From Clostridium_AT radicumherbarum (GTDB lineage: Bacteria; Bacillota; Clostridia; Clostridiales; Clostridiaceae): a stretch of 64,000 nt of DNA. A model generated the notes under the pieces. The model worked only from the letters and a program-made list of their open reading frames with translations, did not search any database and was not told where the DNA came from. A program made the translations under genes and the position numbers. This document shows, piece after piece, positions 53,127 through 61,789 of the stretch. The stretch covers positions 1 through 64,000 of the forward strand of contig NZ_JBJHZY010000002.1 in assembly GCF_045310525.1 (NCBI RefSeq), given 5' to 3'. Numbering within the stretch: position 1 is the first letter of the stretch; each line of letters begins with the position of its first letter.

Positions 53127-53472
53127 GACTGCAGCCTCCCTTTAAAATTTGTACTGTAAATCCTGTTACTACTAAAACGACTATTGTAGAAATAAAAATA
53201 ATTACCAAAATTGAAAACAAGCTTCCTCTTAGAATATCAAAGCTTGTTAAAATTTGTACACCTGCAGGTACAAAAAAGAAAGCTAAATGATCTAGTAGAA
53301 AATCACTTACCTTGTCAATATGCCTTAATTTAATTATTCCTGTAGAAAGGAAAATTAAGAGTAATACCATACCTATAACATTTCCTGGAATAGGGATCTC
53401 AATAATTTTATTAATCATCTCTCCTAATAAACATATAACTAGTATTATTGCAGATTGTCTCAAGAGCTTCAT
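53110..53472 (-). CDS. lrgA: CidA/LrgA-family membrane protein (holin-like)
   Basis: A 120-residue protein with four hydrophobic helices. The family block ICLLGEMINKIIEIPIPGNV and GMVLLLIFLSTGIIKL are recognisable, with FFVPAGVQIL near residue 75. Small LrgA-type proteins assemble with LrgB in the membrane and influence autolysis or small-metabolite export. Upstream of and overlapping lrgB. GGATG-type site. Confidence 0.92.
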   Translation of the reverse strand: MKLLRQSAIILVICLLGEMINKIIEIPIPGNVIGMVLLLIFLSTGIIKLRHIDKVSDFLLDHLAFFFVPAGVQILTSFDILRGSLFSILVIIFISTIVVLVVTGFTVQILKGGCSHEGNN

Positions 53473-53569
53473 AAATTCATCCTCGCTTTATTTCGTAATA
53501 CTAATCATCATACCACTAAAATAAAGAAAAACCTTAATTGTAAGAAAATCAATAAAATATAGAAAATAA

Positions 53570-53600
53570 AATAGCTCCTACTTTTAAGTAGAAGCTATAT
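53570..53600 (-). terminator. Terminator of the DUF350 gene
   Basis: ATAGCTTCTACTT pairs with AAGTAGGAGCTAT with one mismatch, then a T/A-rich run on the minus strand. Confidence 0.75.
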
Positions 53601-53603
53601 TTG

Positions 53604-53810
53604 CTATGCAGCAACGACTCTAGATACTATTATTGCTATGCCAATTAAAAGACCTGCTATGACAATTGCTACAGCAACATTATTTTTTTCAAGTTCTTTG
53701 TTAAAGTCAAGAGGTATCATTTTATCGAAAATAATATATCCTATAGCCATTATTACTATTCCTAAAAGTCCAAATAATGCACTTAAGCCTAAATTATTAA
53801 GCACTCCCAT
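53604..53810 (-). CDS. DUF350 membrane protein
   Basis: A 68-residue protein with two hydrophobic segments (GLSALFGLLGIVIMAIGYII, then AVAIVIAGLLIGIAIIVSRV) and a short KMIPLDFNKELEKNN loop. This is the DUF350 (UPF0719) short form. The ATG at 53810 has GGGGGG 7 nt upstream; the longer reading frame begins in non-coding DNA. Function unknown. Monocistronic with its own terminator. Confidence 0.75.
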   Translation of the reverse strand: MGVLNNLGLSALFGLLGIVIMAIGYIIFDKMIPLDFNKELEKNNVAVAIVIAGLLIGIAIIVSRVVAA

Positions 53811-54023
53811 ATAAATCCCCCCTATATTTTTTTTAGTATTTATATTTAATATTATTTCATAAACCCTCCATTTATTCAAGCAAATAATAATTTAAATAAT
53901 ACTGGGCTGCTGCAGCTTAAAAAGAACTTACAGATAGAGCCTTATTCCTTAGAAGAAAATTTTATTTAGTTTAAATATACTATCTGGGGTATAATCATAA
54001 GAATTTATATATCGATAATATTA
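53811..54023. other. Divergent intergenic region upstream of nrdJ
   Basis: Gap between DUF350 and the nrdJ promoter. AT-rich; a stray TATAAT occurs at about 53990. I see no B12 box or other riboswitch element. Confidence 0.4.
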
Positions 54024-54052
54024 TTGAATTATATAATAAAATAAATTATAAT
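54024..54052 (+). promoter_or_regulatory. Promoter of nrdJ
   Basis: TTGAAT (54024-54029) is 17 bp from TATAAT (54047-54052), with a predicted start near 54059, about 70 bp upstream of the ATG. Confidence 0.75.
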
Positions 54053-54061
54053 ATTAGAGTA

Positions 54062-54077
54062 ACACTATATATGGTAT
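54062..54077 (+). promoter_or_regulatory. NrdR box 1
   Basis: ACACTATATATGGTAT matches the NrdR consensus ACACWATATATWGTGT at 14 of 16 positions. It lies at the expected transcription start of nrdJ. Confidence 0.65.
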
Positions 54078-54092
54078 ATTTAAACAATTTTA

Positions 54093-54108
54093 CTACTACA
54101 TATAGGTA
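54093..54108 (+). promoter_or_regulatory. NrdR box 2
   Basis: CTACTACATATAGGTA matches the core of the consensus (CTA-ATATAG) more weakly. It starts 31 bp after box 1, the usual three-helical-turn spacing of paired NrdR boxes. Confidence 0.55.
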
Positions 54109-54131
54109 ATTTATATAACGGGGGTTGTACT

Positions 54132-57100
54132 ATGGACAGCACATCAAAGGATAAAAAATCAATTCATTTAAATTCAATACTTAAAAGAATGTATACCAAA
54201 GAATTAGAAAACGATAGTACTAAAACAGTATATGATCTATTTAATTGGAAAAATGTTGATGTATTTTTGAAGGATTATAAAACTTCAAAGGTGATTTTAG
54301 ATATGAAAGATCTAGAATTCCCTGAAAACTACTCACAAAATGCATGTAATATAATAGCATCAAAATATTTTAGAAGAGCTGGAGTACCTAATAGCTTAGG
54401 CTATGAAAACAGCATGAAAATGGTGGCTGACAGACTTGTTAGCTTTTGGGCTGAAGCACTTGTAGATGAAGGTATAATTGAAACTGAAGATGAAAAAAGT
54501 ATTTTCTATGACGAAATGGTCTTTGGGCTTTTAAATCAGATGTATGCCCCAAATTCTCCACAATGGTTTAATACAGGTCTTTCACTAGCATATGGAATTA
54601 AGGGTAATAAGCAGGGAAACTATTTCTATGATGAGTCTTTAAATAAGGTTGTTGAATGTGAAGATACATATTCTCGTACACAGGCTTCAGCATGTTTTAT
54701 TGTATCTATTGAAGATAAACTTCTAGGTGCACATTCTATTTCTGAACAATTTGTTACAGAAACAAAGCTTTTTAAAGGTGGGTCCGGAACAGGAACAAAC
54801 TTTTCAACATTAAGGGCAAAAGGTGAAAAACTTTCTGGTGGCGGGGTTTCTTCAGGACTCATGAGCTTTCTAAAAGGTCTTGATCGAAATGCTGGTGCAA
54901 TAAAATCTGGCGGTACAACTAGAAGAGCAGCAAAAATGGTTTGTCTTGATGTAGATCATCCTGAAATAATGGATTTTATTACCTGGAAGGCAAAGGAAGA
55001 AGACAAAGTTAGGGCCTTAGGTAAAATGGGCTACGATATGGATATTGACGGAGAAGCTTACGAAACTGTTTCTGGTCAAAACAGTAATAATTCAATAAGA
55101 TTTTCTGATGAATTTATGAAAAAGGTTATGGAATTAAGCTTAAATCCTGATGAAGAAATTGAACTAAAAGGCAGGATGGATTCTAAAGTTAACAGAAACA
55201 TAAAAGTTAAAGAGCTTTGGGATAAATTTAATTATTCTGCATGGCATTGCGCAGACCCAGCTCCACAATTTGATGAAACATTTAACGCTTGGCATACTTG
55301 TCCTGCTGGTGAAGATGGAATTTATAGCGCAAAACATAATAGAATAAATTCCACTAATCCTTGTGGTGAATATGCTTTCTTAGATGATACCTCCTGTAAC
55401 TTAGCCTCCATAAATATATTTAAGTTCTATGAGCATGAAACAAAAAGTTTTGATGTTCAAGGCTACATACATTTTGTAGGGTTAATTCAGCTTGCACTTG
55501 AAGCTTCCATTCATTGGGGACAATTTCCTACAGAAGACATTGCAAGAAAAACTTACATGTTTAGAACTACTGGTTTAGGACTCTCTAACTTAGCAGCACT
55601 ATTTATGGTACTAGGATTTCCATATGATTCTGAAGAAAGTAGGGCAATAGCTTCATCATTAATAGGAATTATGACAGGTCATTCCTATTATGTATCGTCA
55701 ATAATGGCAGAAAAGGCAGGTCCTTTTAGAAAATATGATATTAATAAGGAGCATATGCTGAGGGTTATCAGGAATCATGCAAGAGTAGCCGGTGCTGAAG
55801 CATCTGACTATGAAGGTTTAAATTATAATCCAGTAAAGGTTAATCATGAAATATTAGCTAATTTGAATTTAACTTCTTTTAGTGATTCTTTAAAAAATGT
55901 ATGGAAAAATGCTTTGGAAAACGGAAATAAATATGGTTATAGAAATGCACAGGTTTCAGTAATAGCCCCTACTGGTACAATTTCATTTGCAATGGACTGT
56001 ACAGCTACCTCCATTGAGCCTTTCTTTAGCCACATAGTATACAAAAAACTTGTAGGCGGCGGATATATGACAGTAGTAAATCCATGCCTTGAAATGTCCT
56101 TAGAAAACTTAAACTACTCAAGCGAAGAGATTGAGGAAATTTTAGATTATGTTCTCAGAAAAGAAACCGTACTTGAAAACGACTTTGAATATGAGAGAAT
56201 TTTAGATGGTAAAATCGAAGGAGCTCCCCATCTAAAAGAGGAGCACTTAGCTATATTTGATACAGCAAATAAATGTGGCAGCGGAGATAGATATATTAAG
56301 CCTATGGGACATGTAGCTATGGTTGCAGCTATAACTCCACTTATTTCTGGAGCTGTTTCAAAGACAGTGAATCTTCCAAAAAATGCTACAGTGGATGACT
56401 TTAAAGATGTAGTTCTTACTTCCTGGGAGTTAGGAATAAAAGGTATTACACTTTATAGAGACTCCTCCAAAGCCGCTCAGCCACTTAATACGAACCTTCT
56501 TTCAGAAAGTGAAGAAGTAAATTTAGAAAATCTGACTTATGCACAACTTCTTCAAAAGGCTAAAGAGTTTCAATCTGAAAGGCATTATTCAAAACGTGAT
56601 AAGCCTACTGGGATAAGATACGGAACGACTCATCCAGCTCAAATTGAAGATGTTAAAGTGTATACAACCGTCAATAGACGCGAGGATGGAGAAATTTCTG
56701 AGATATATATTACCACAGATAGAGAAGGTACAATAATAACTGGACTCTTAAATTCACTTTCTAAATCTATTTCAGTTATGCTTCAATATCATGTTCCTCC
56801 AAAAGATATTGCTAGAATGCTTAGAGGGCAAAAATATGAGCCATATGGTTTTGTACAAAAGCACCCTTATATTAAGCATGTAAGCTCAATTTCTGATCTT
56901 ATAAGTAAGATAATAGACATTGAACTTGGGGATTATACTAGATGTCAAGTTAAGCCAGAAGCTTATACTAAAAATACTGCTGAAAACTCTCCATATCATC
57001 AACATGCTTCTATAGGCAGCATTAGTGAAGAAGTAGCTGCTGCTCAGCCTGAACTTCCTCACAAAAATGGTGAGGAAGGTGTAAAATTATATGGAGCTAC

Positions 57101-57188
57101 ATGCCCTACCTGCTCAAGTACAAGGATGGTCATGAATGGAACATGTAAGGTATGTTTAGATTGCGGCTCCACAACTGGATGCAGTTAA
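54132..57188 (+). CDS. nrdJ: Vitamin B12-dependent ribonucleotide reductase (class II)
   Basis: It reduces ribonucleotides to deoxyribonucleotides using adenosylcobalamin instead of a radical subunit, so it works with or without oxygen. The 1,018-residue form is the long clostridial type. Motifs: YAPNSPQWFNTG near residue 140, ACFIVSIED, the active-site NPCGEYAFLDDTSCNLASIN block (two Cys), APTGTISFAMDCTATSIEP, and a C-terminal zinc/redox tail CPTCSSTRMV, CKVCLDCG, GCS. Ribosome site GGGGG. Two NrdR-like boxes follow the promoter. Neighbours do not include other dNTP genes. Confidence 0.96.
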   Translation: MDSTSKDKKSIHLNSILKRMYTKELENDSTKTVYDLFNWKNVDVFLKDYKTSKVILDMKDLEFPENYSQNACNIIASKYFRRAGVPNSLGYENSMKMVADRLVSFWAEALVDEGIIETEDEKSIFYDEMVFGLLNQMYAPNSPQWFNTGLSLAYGIKGNKQGNYFYDESLNKVVECEDTYSRTQASACFIVSIEDKLLGAHSISEQFVTETKLFKGGSGTGTNFSTLRAKGEKLSGGGVSSGLMSFLKGLDRNAGAIKSGGTTRRAAKMVCLDVDHPEIMDFITWKAKEEDKVRALGKMGYDMDIDGEAYETVSGQNSNNSIRFSDEFMKKVMELSLNPDEEIELKGRMDSKVNRNIKVKELWDKFNYSAWHCADPAPQFDETFNAWHTCPAGEDGIYSAKHNRINSTNPCGEYAFLDDTSCNLASINIFKFYEHETKSFDVQGYIHFVGLIQLALEASIHWGQFPTEDIARKTYMFRTTGLGLSNLAALFMVLGFPYDSEESRAIASSLIGIMTGHSYYVSSIMAEKAGPFRKYDINKEHMLRVIRNHARVAGAEASDYEGLNYNPVKVNHEILANLNLTSFSDSLKNVWKNALENGNKYGYRNAQVSVIAPTGTISFAMDCTATSIEPFFSHIVYKKLVGGGYMTVVNPCLEMSLENLNYSSEEIEEILDYVLRKETVLENDFEYERILDGKIEGAPHLKEEHLAIFDTANKCGSGDRYIKPMGHVAMVAAITPLISGAVSKTVNLPKNATVDDFKDVVLTSWELGIKGITLYRDSSKAAQPLNTNLLSESEEVNLENLTYAQLLQKAKEFQSERHYSKRDKPTGIRYGTTHPAQIEDVKVYTTVNRREDGEISEIYITTDREGTIITGLLNSLSKSISVMLQYHVPPKDIARMLRGQKYEPYGFVQKHPYIKHVSSISDLISKIIDIELGDYTRCQVKPEAYTKNTAENSPYHQHASIGSISEEVAAAQPELPHKNGEEGVKLYGATCPTCSSTRMVMNGTCKVCLDCGSTTGCS

Positions 57189-57250
57189 AGTTAATGCCTG
57201 ATAAATTTTTCACTATGTGTCATAGGACGTTTCTTGTGCCACATTAATAA

Positions 57251-57290
57251 AAGGATTAAATTAAAGACATATGTCTTTAATTTAATCCTT
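57251..57290. terminator. Perfect 40-bp palindromic terminator
   Basis: AAGGATTAAATTAAAGACAT is followed directly by its exact reverse complement, giving a 40-bp dyad. It lies past nrdJ and contains the stop codon of the convergent gene at 57282. Confidence 0.85.
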
Positions 57291-57653
57291 TTTATTTTTT
57301 ACTCTATTAGGCTTTGCTTTAGGCTTAATTTTAATATCCTTTTTATTTCCTTTTTTGTAGTAAGTGTTTATTGAAGCATTATCTGCTGCTTTTCTCTTGC
57401 TCCAACCGCTTAAATCAATAAACCAAAGGAAAAGAATAATAAAAATTCCGGAAGGGCCATAAACCCAAAGTGGATTTTTTTGATCAACACCTAAGAAACT
57501 CGGTGCAACTAGAAAAACAATTGCTATTGCTATTACTATCCACCTATTTACCTTTACTTTATCTAAAATGAAGTATTTTAGTCCATTGTAAATAATTAGA
57601 ATAGCTATGGCAAATACAAGCATTTCCAAAATTAATTTAGACCAACTTGGCAT
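57282..57653 (-). CDS. Small membrane protein with basic C-terminal tail
   Basis: A 123-residue hypothetical. Three hydrophobic segments in the first about 80 residues (LILEMLVFAIAILIIYNGL, WIVIAIAIVFLVAPSFLG, GPSGIFIILFLWFIDLSGW) are followed by a strongly basic tail rich in Lys and Arg (YKKGNKKDIKIKPKAKPNR) that would lie in the cytoplasm. The ATG at 57653 has GGAGGT upstream; the longer reading frame extends into the lrp promoter and is not translated. I do not recognise the family. Convergent with nrdJ. Confidence 0.6.
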   Translation of the reverse strand: MPSWSKLILEMLVFAIAILIIYNGLKYFILDKVKVNRWIVIAIAIVFLVAPSFLGVDQKNPLWVYGPSGIFIILFLWFIDLSGWSKRKAADNASINTYYKKGNKKDIKIKPKAKPNRVKNKKD

Positions 57654-57768
57654 AATTTCTTTACCTCCATTAGTGATATTTAATATATAACTATTATGAA
57701 GCATTTGGGCTGATTTATCAATATATATAAAAATTAATAAATATTTTAATAAATTACTTGTTATAAAA

Positions 57769-57797
57769 TTGTCAAACATATATTTTTCTGTTATAAT
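57769..57797 (+). promoter_or_regulatory. Promoter of the Lrp-family gene
   Basis: TTGTCA (57769-57774) is exactly 17 bp from TATAAT (57792-57797), about 48 bp upstream of the ATG. Confidence 0.75.
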
Positions 57798-57845
57798 ATT
57801 TTTATTAGCTTGTATAAATCTGAGTAATATTTCAGGAGGTCAATT

Positions 57846-58325
57846 ATGGATGGGGCATGTAATCTTCAACTTGATGATTTAGATTTTCAAATATTAAGTA
57901 TACTTTTTAATGATTCTAGGACTCCATTTTTAGAGATAGCAAGACAATGCCATGTTAGTGGAGGCACAATTCATGTTAGAATGAAAAAAATGGAAGACAT
58001 TGGGATTATAACAGGAACTAAGCTTATTGTTGATAATACAAAGCTTGGTTATGATGTCTCTTGTTTTATAGGTATAAAATTAGATAAGGCATCCTCTTAT
58101 CCTGAAGTATTAAAGGATATGAAAACAATCGATGAAATAGTGGAACTTCACTATACAACTGGAGAATATTCCATTTTTATAAAATTATTATGTAAAAATA
58201 TTTCTCACCTACAGGATATACTTATGAATAAAATACAAAATATAAATGGTGTACAGAGTACAAATGCTTTTATTTCACTTCTTAAACCTATAGATAGAAA
58301 TATAAAATTAAACTGCAACTTTTAA
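57846..58325 (+). CDS. Lrp/AsnC-family transcriptional regulator
   Basis: A 159-residue feast/famine regulator that binds DNA and amino acids or related ligands. The N-terminal HTH reads LDDLDFQILSILFNDSRTPF and HVSGGTIHVRMKKMED; the C-terminal RAM (AsnC ligand) domain has ITGTKLIVDNTKLGYDVSCF and VELHYTTGEYSIFIKL. Length is standard. Site AGGAGGT. Followed by its own terminator. Its ligand and targets are unknown; the neighbouring genes give no hint. Confidence 0.92.
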   Translation: MDGACNLQLDDLDFQILSILFNDSRTPFLEIARQCHVSGGTIHVRMKKMEDIGIITGTKLIVDNTKLGYDVSCFIGIKLDKASSYPEVLKDMKTIDEIVELHYTTGEYSIFIKLLCKNISHLQDILMNKIQNINGVQSTNAFISLLKPIDRNIKLNCNF

Positions 58326-58340
58326 AGCCTATAAGGCTTT
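58324..58340 (+). terminator. Terminator of the Lrp-family gene
   Basis: AAAGCCT pairs with AGGCTTT across 3 nt, followed by six further T residues. It begins at the stop codon. Confidence 0.85.
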
Positions 58341-58396
58341 TTTTTTACAATTTTTTTATATTGAGCAAAAACTAAATAATATTTTTCATAATTTTT

Positions 58397-58426
58397 TTCA
58401 TAATTTTTAAAAATACGCGGATACTA
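58397..58426 (+). promoter_or_regulatory. Possible forespore (sigma-F/G-like) promoter of the DUF378 gene
   Basis: TTCATA (58397-58402) lies 17 bp from GATACTA (58420-58426), resembling the sigma-G pattern TGMATA and CATACTA. It is 35 bp upstream of the ATG. No sigma-A promoter with comparable fit is visible. Confidence 0.35.
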
Positions 58427-58460
58427 TTAATGACTAAATATTTGTAAAGGAGATAGGATT

Positions 58461-58682
58461 ATGAGAACATTAGATGCTCTAGTTTTATTGTTTGTCGTAA
58501 TTGGTGCAGTTAATTGGGGATTAATAGGTTTTTTTAACTTTAATTTAATCTCTGCTCTTTTTGGAGAAATGACTACTTTATCAAGAGTAATATATGCCGT
58601 TGTTGGTATTGCAGGGATATACGCAATTTCGTTCTTCGGTAGAGATAGAGGTTATGATAGACATGACGAAGTAGTTAGATAA
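58461..58682 (+). CDS. DUF378 membrane protein
   Basis: A 73-residue protein with two hydrophobic segments (LDALVLLFVVIGAVNWGLIG, and LSRVIYAVVGIAGIYAISFF) and the DUF378 signature AVNWGLIGFFNFNLISALFG. A short charged tail follows (RDRGYDRHDEVV). Function unknown. AAGGAG 10 nt before the ATG. A small gene between two terminators. It may be forespore-expressed if the promoter reading is right. Confidence 0.85.
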   Translation: MRTLDALVLLFVVIGAVNWGLIGFFNFNLISALFGEMTTLSRVIYAVVGIAGIYAISFFGRDRGYDRHDEVVR

Positions 58683-58698
58683 CTATGGAATTATTTAA

Positions 58699-58735
58699 AA
58701 ATGCAAACAACTGCTTAAAAGTTGTTTGCATTTTT
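58699..58735. terminator. Bidirectional terminator between the DUF378 gene and the P-loop protein gene
   Basis: AAATGCAAACAACT pairs perfectly with AGTTGTTTGCATTT, with a T run after. Confidence 0.92.
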
Positions 58736-58784
58736 AATAGGTAAATTATATTTATGTGTTTTTAAAAAGTTTCATTGCTTAGCT

Positions 58785-60539
58785 TTATAAATTTTTAATT
58801 ATTTCAAATAATTTAATTGCTGCTTTTTTAGGACCATCTTTTTCTTTGCCTTCTATGGCCAAACATGTATTTATTTGGCCAACCTTTACTCCCGTGGTAA
58901 AGAAATTATCAAAATACAAAGGTAAGAGTTTCTCCATATCTTCTCTTCTTTGCACAGGACCAAAGGGATTTGCAAAATATGATTTTACTAGACCCTTTTC
59001 TGTTGTCGTGCCTTTAGCCATTCTTGCTCCTTCCCTAAAAGTCTCTATTGCTGCCTTAGGAGATAGAAAGTATTCAATTTCAGAATCTCCCTCCTTAACC
59101 TCTTCATAATTATTTGCATATAATAATAAATCAATAGGGTATCCCTTAACTACTTCTTTATAGGTTGCAACAGGCATAACAAGCCTTGCATTTATTTTAT
59201 CTGGATTCATAAATATACTTCTATCAATCTCTTTAAAGGCATAACCTTGGTCTAAATCATCCAGTCTTACAAATGCCCCTGTTTCAGTGCCATAGCCTAA
59301 GGCTTTACCTTTATCATTAAGCTTCAATACTCCCATATCATCAAAGACCACAGTCATATCACTGATATAGTCTTCACTTAAACCCCTAAAGGCTTCTAGA
59401 CTTTCAGATTTCCCCGCTCCGCTGTCTCCCATTATTATCACATTAGCCGCTTTCCCATTTTTCATAACAATATTAACCATGGCCCCATGAATTGGAAGGT
59501 ACCCTCTTTTTATCATAATTAGATTGTGGAGGGTTAAGGTCATTTTTTTCATATATCCGAAATAATCTATTTCATTACCATAGGTCACTAAGCCGAGCAT
59601 AATATTATTTGCATTATCATTATAAAATACTGTTTCAACTTTATTATCATTAGCTCGTGCTCCAAAGACATAGATAATATCAGGTTTAACACCCTTATAT
59701 TCCTCTTCCTTTGCCATCTCAAATAAATTGCAAAGTGTTACTCCATGAGACATAAAATCTCTGTGAAAATAAATATAAGCAAGTAATGTTCCAACCTTTG
59801 CCGGAAAACAAAAGAAGTGGTCTTTATTTAAATTTACGTCACTAAGGGGATTATCAAAGACCTCCATAAAAATTCCGTCTCTTGTATTCTTTTTAGGATA
59901 TGAAATAAATGGTGGATCAATCATAATTGAACTAATAAAAGGTATATTTTTTAACATACTATACTCCATTGGTATATCCCACTTATTGCTATTTACAATA
60001 ATACCTGCATTTCCTCCAGCAGGAAGCTGCCTATATACTGATGGTTTGTATCCTAATATATGTTCCTCTATTCTTCTGTAGGTATTAAGTACAAGTTTTG
60101 AAAAATTAATATTGGCATCAAGAAAACTTACACTCTCATATCCTTCTAGTCCATTAACTCTACTGTTGTGAATTAAAGTATATCTTTCAAGCCTTCTCCA
60201 AAAGTTATATAAATCTTCAATTAAGTCAATAAAATTTTCCTTCTTTATGAAAATACTCTTATATTTCTCATTCAACTTTATTATATTTTCTGATTTCTCT
60301 ATTGTAAGCAGCTTTAAAAGTCTAATAACTTCATCAGTTAACTCAACTGTACCCTTTAGTTGTAAACTATTTTCTAAATATCTATATATATTAGACCTTC
60401 TATACATTATTTTTTCTAAATAAGAAGCTACAACCCTTCTAAATCCACTGCTATCTATTAATTTCTCCATAGTGTCACAATACTTAACAGTAAAATTAAT
60501 CATAACTTTGTCATTGCTCAAAGAAAATTCTTTTTTCAT
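58785..60539 (-). CDS. PEPCK/HPr-kinase-like P-loop protein of unknown substrate
   Basis: A 584-residue cytosolic protein related to phosphoenolpyruvate carboxykinase by fold, often annotated as such in clostridia. The P-loop is GDSGAGKSE (371-379), as in HPr kinase (GxSGxGKSE), rather than the GLSGTGKTT of PckA, and metal-binding candidates follow in ISDMTVVFDDMG. Residues 1-360 carry no family I recognise, though FCFPAKVGTLLAYIYFHRDF and PIHGAMVNIVMKNGKA precede the P-loop. The substrate-binding GRSPKDR and GDDEHGW of PckA are absent, so it is not an ordinary PEPCK. Probably an ATP-dependent kinase or nucleotide enzyme. Monocistronic. Confidence 0.7.
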   Translation of the reverse strand: MKKEFSLSNDKVMINFTVKYCDTMEKLIDSSGFRRVVASYLEKIMYRRSNIYRYLENSLQLKGTVELTDEVIRLLKLLTIEKSENIIKLNEKYKSIFIKKENFIDLIEDLYNFWRRLERYTLIHNSRVNGLEGYESVSFLDANINFSKLVLNTYRRIEEHILGYKPSVYRQLPAGGNAGIIVNSNKWDIPMEYSMLKNIPFISSIMIDPPFISYPKKNTRDGIFMEVFDNPLSDVNLNKDHFFCFPAKVGTLLAYIYFHRDFMSHGVTLCNLFEMAKEEEYKGVKPDIIYVFGARANDNKVETVFYNDNANNIMLGLVTYGNEIDYFGYMKKMTLTLHNLIMIKRGYLPIHGAMVNIVMKNGKAANVIIMGDSGAGKSESLEAFRGLSEDYISDMTVVFDDMGVLKLNDKGKALGYGTETGAFVRLDDLDQGYAFKEIDRSIFMNPDKINARLVMPVATYKEVVKGYPIDLLLYANNYEEVKEGDSEIEYFLSPKAAIETFREGARMAKGTTTEKGLVKSYFANPFGPVQRREDMEKLLPLYFDNFFTTGVKVGQINTCLAIEGKEKDGPKKAAIKLFEIIKNL

Positions 60540-60663
60540 TTATTTATGCCCCCATAATGATATTTACGGCTTTAATTCTTTCAATATTTTATTGCATAGT
60601 TATATATTATCATGTTTTATGAATTTTTTAAATCTTTAAATTTCATTTTCTTAATTTCTTTAA

Positions 60664-61602
60664 TCACCTGCATACAGCTTCTAAAACATCTACAGATAAG
60701 TCCTTACAATTGAGTTTTACCTTAGCCCCTATAGGTAGTATTATCTTTGGGTCCTCATGGCCGCTCATAAAATTCATGAGTGTTGGCTTATTTAATCTTA
60801 AAATTCTATTTTCAATTACTTCCTTTAATGAAAATTTATTTTCTTTTTTTTCTGTCTCACAATTTGTAAATTGACCTAAGATAAAGCCTCTGCACTCTTG
60901 CAGTTTTCTAGCAAACAAAAGCTGGGTTAACATCCTGTCAACTTTATATGGATCTTCATCTACCTCTTCTATAAAAAGAATTCTGTTTCTGGTTATGATT
61001 TCATAATTAGTGCCTAGGCTGCTGCATATTAAAGTTAGATTCCCTCCTACTATTCTGCCTTCTACACTTTTTTCCATATTGCTAACCATAGCTGTATTTT
61101 GTGGATTTTTAATACTGTATTTTCTATTTCCATCTGATAAACTTCTAAAAAAGGCCTCTTGACTCTCCTTAATATTAAGCCTGCTATTAAGCATTGGACC
61201 ATGAAAGGTTATTAAGCCTTCTTTTTCAAATAAATAATTCAATAATATGGTAATATCACTGTACCCCATAAAAATCTTAGGATTCTTTCTTATTTTTTTA
61301 AAATCAATATACGGCAACAACCTCATTGCCCCATATCCGCCTCTAATACAAAGCAGCATTTTTACATCACTATCATCAAACATATCGTTGATATCCTGTG
61401 CTCTATCTTCGTCCCTTCCAGCAAAATAGCCCCATTTATCATAAATATGTTTGCCCTTTTTTATATTGAATCCTAAACTTTTCAACATGCCTATTCCATT
61501 TTCTATATTTTCCTCTGTTTCAATACTAGCAGGTGCTACAATACCAATAGTATCTCCTCTTACAAGCCTCGCTCCTCTCAAACCTCTCACCTCGATTCCC
61601 AT
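60664..61602 (-). CDS. LD-carboxypeptidase (peptidase S66 family)
   Basis: A cytosolic serine peptidase of the LdcA/MccF family that trims the terminal D-Ala from murein tetrapeptides or degrades peptide-nucleotide toxins. Features: GDTIGIVAPAS at the start, CIRGGYGAMRLLPYID, the nucleophile Ser115 in MGYSDITILL, the catalytic Glu in LFIEEVDEDPYKVDRML, and the catalytic His in MSGHEDPKIILPIGAKV. The triad is complete. The 312-residue length is standard. No microcin genes are nearby, so the murein role is more likely. Confidence 0.92.
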   Translation of the reverse strand: MGIEVRGLRGARLVRGDTIGIVAPASIETEENIENGIGMLKSLGFNIKKGKHIYDKWGYFAGRDEDRAQDINDMFDDSDVKMLLCIRGGYGAMRLLPYIDFKKIRKNPKIFMGYSDITILLNYLFEKEGLITFHGPMLNSRLNIKESQEAFFRSLSDGNRKYSIKNPQNTAMVSNMEKSVEGRIVGGNLTLICSSLGTNYEIITRNRILFIEEVDEDPYKVDRMLTQLLFARKLQECRGFILGQFTNCETEKKENKFSLKEVIENRILRLNKPTLMNFMSGHEDPKIILPIGAKVKLNCKDLSVDVLEAVCR

Positions 61603-61751
61603 ATTTATACATTATATTCCTTGCTTATTCAGTTTAGATTCATATATAAGGAGATTTCCACCTGATCTAATTATCAGATGTTAAATAAATATTAATGGTA
61701 AACTAGAAGCATTAGAATTTCATAGAAAGTAAAAGAGTAACAAAAAATAAA

Positions 61752-61789
61752 AAACTTATAAGGTAGCATAAATGCTTCCTTATAAGTTT
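61752..61789 (-). terminator. Terminator of the rodA/ftsW-like gene
   Basis: AAACTTATAAGG pairs perfectly with CCTTATAAGTTT, followed on the minus strand by TTATTTTTTG. The hairpin includes the stop codon. Confidence 0.88.

Noticed and set aside
53811..54131. Cobalamin riboswitch upstream of the B12-dependent reductase
   Set aside because: No B12-box or extended structure is visible; the region is instead occupied by a promoter and NrdR-like boxes.
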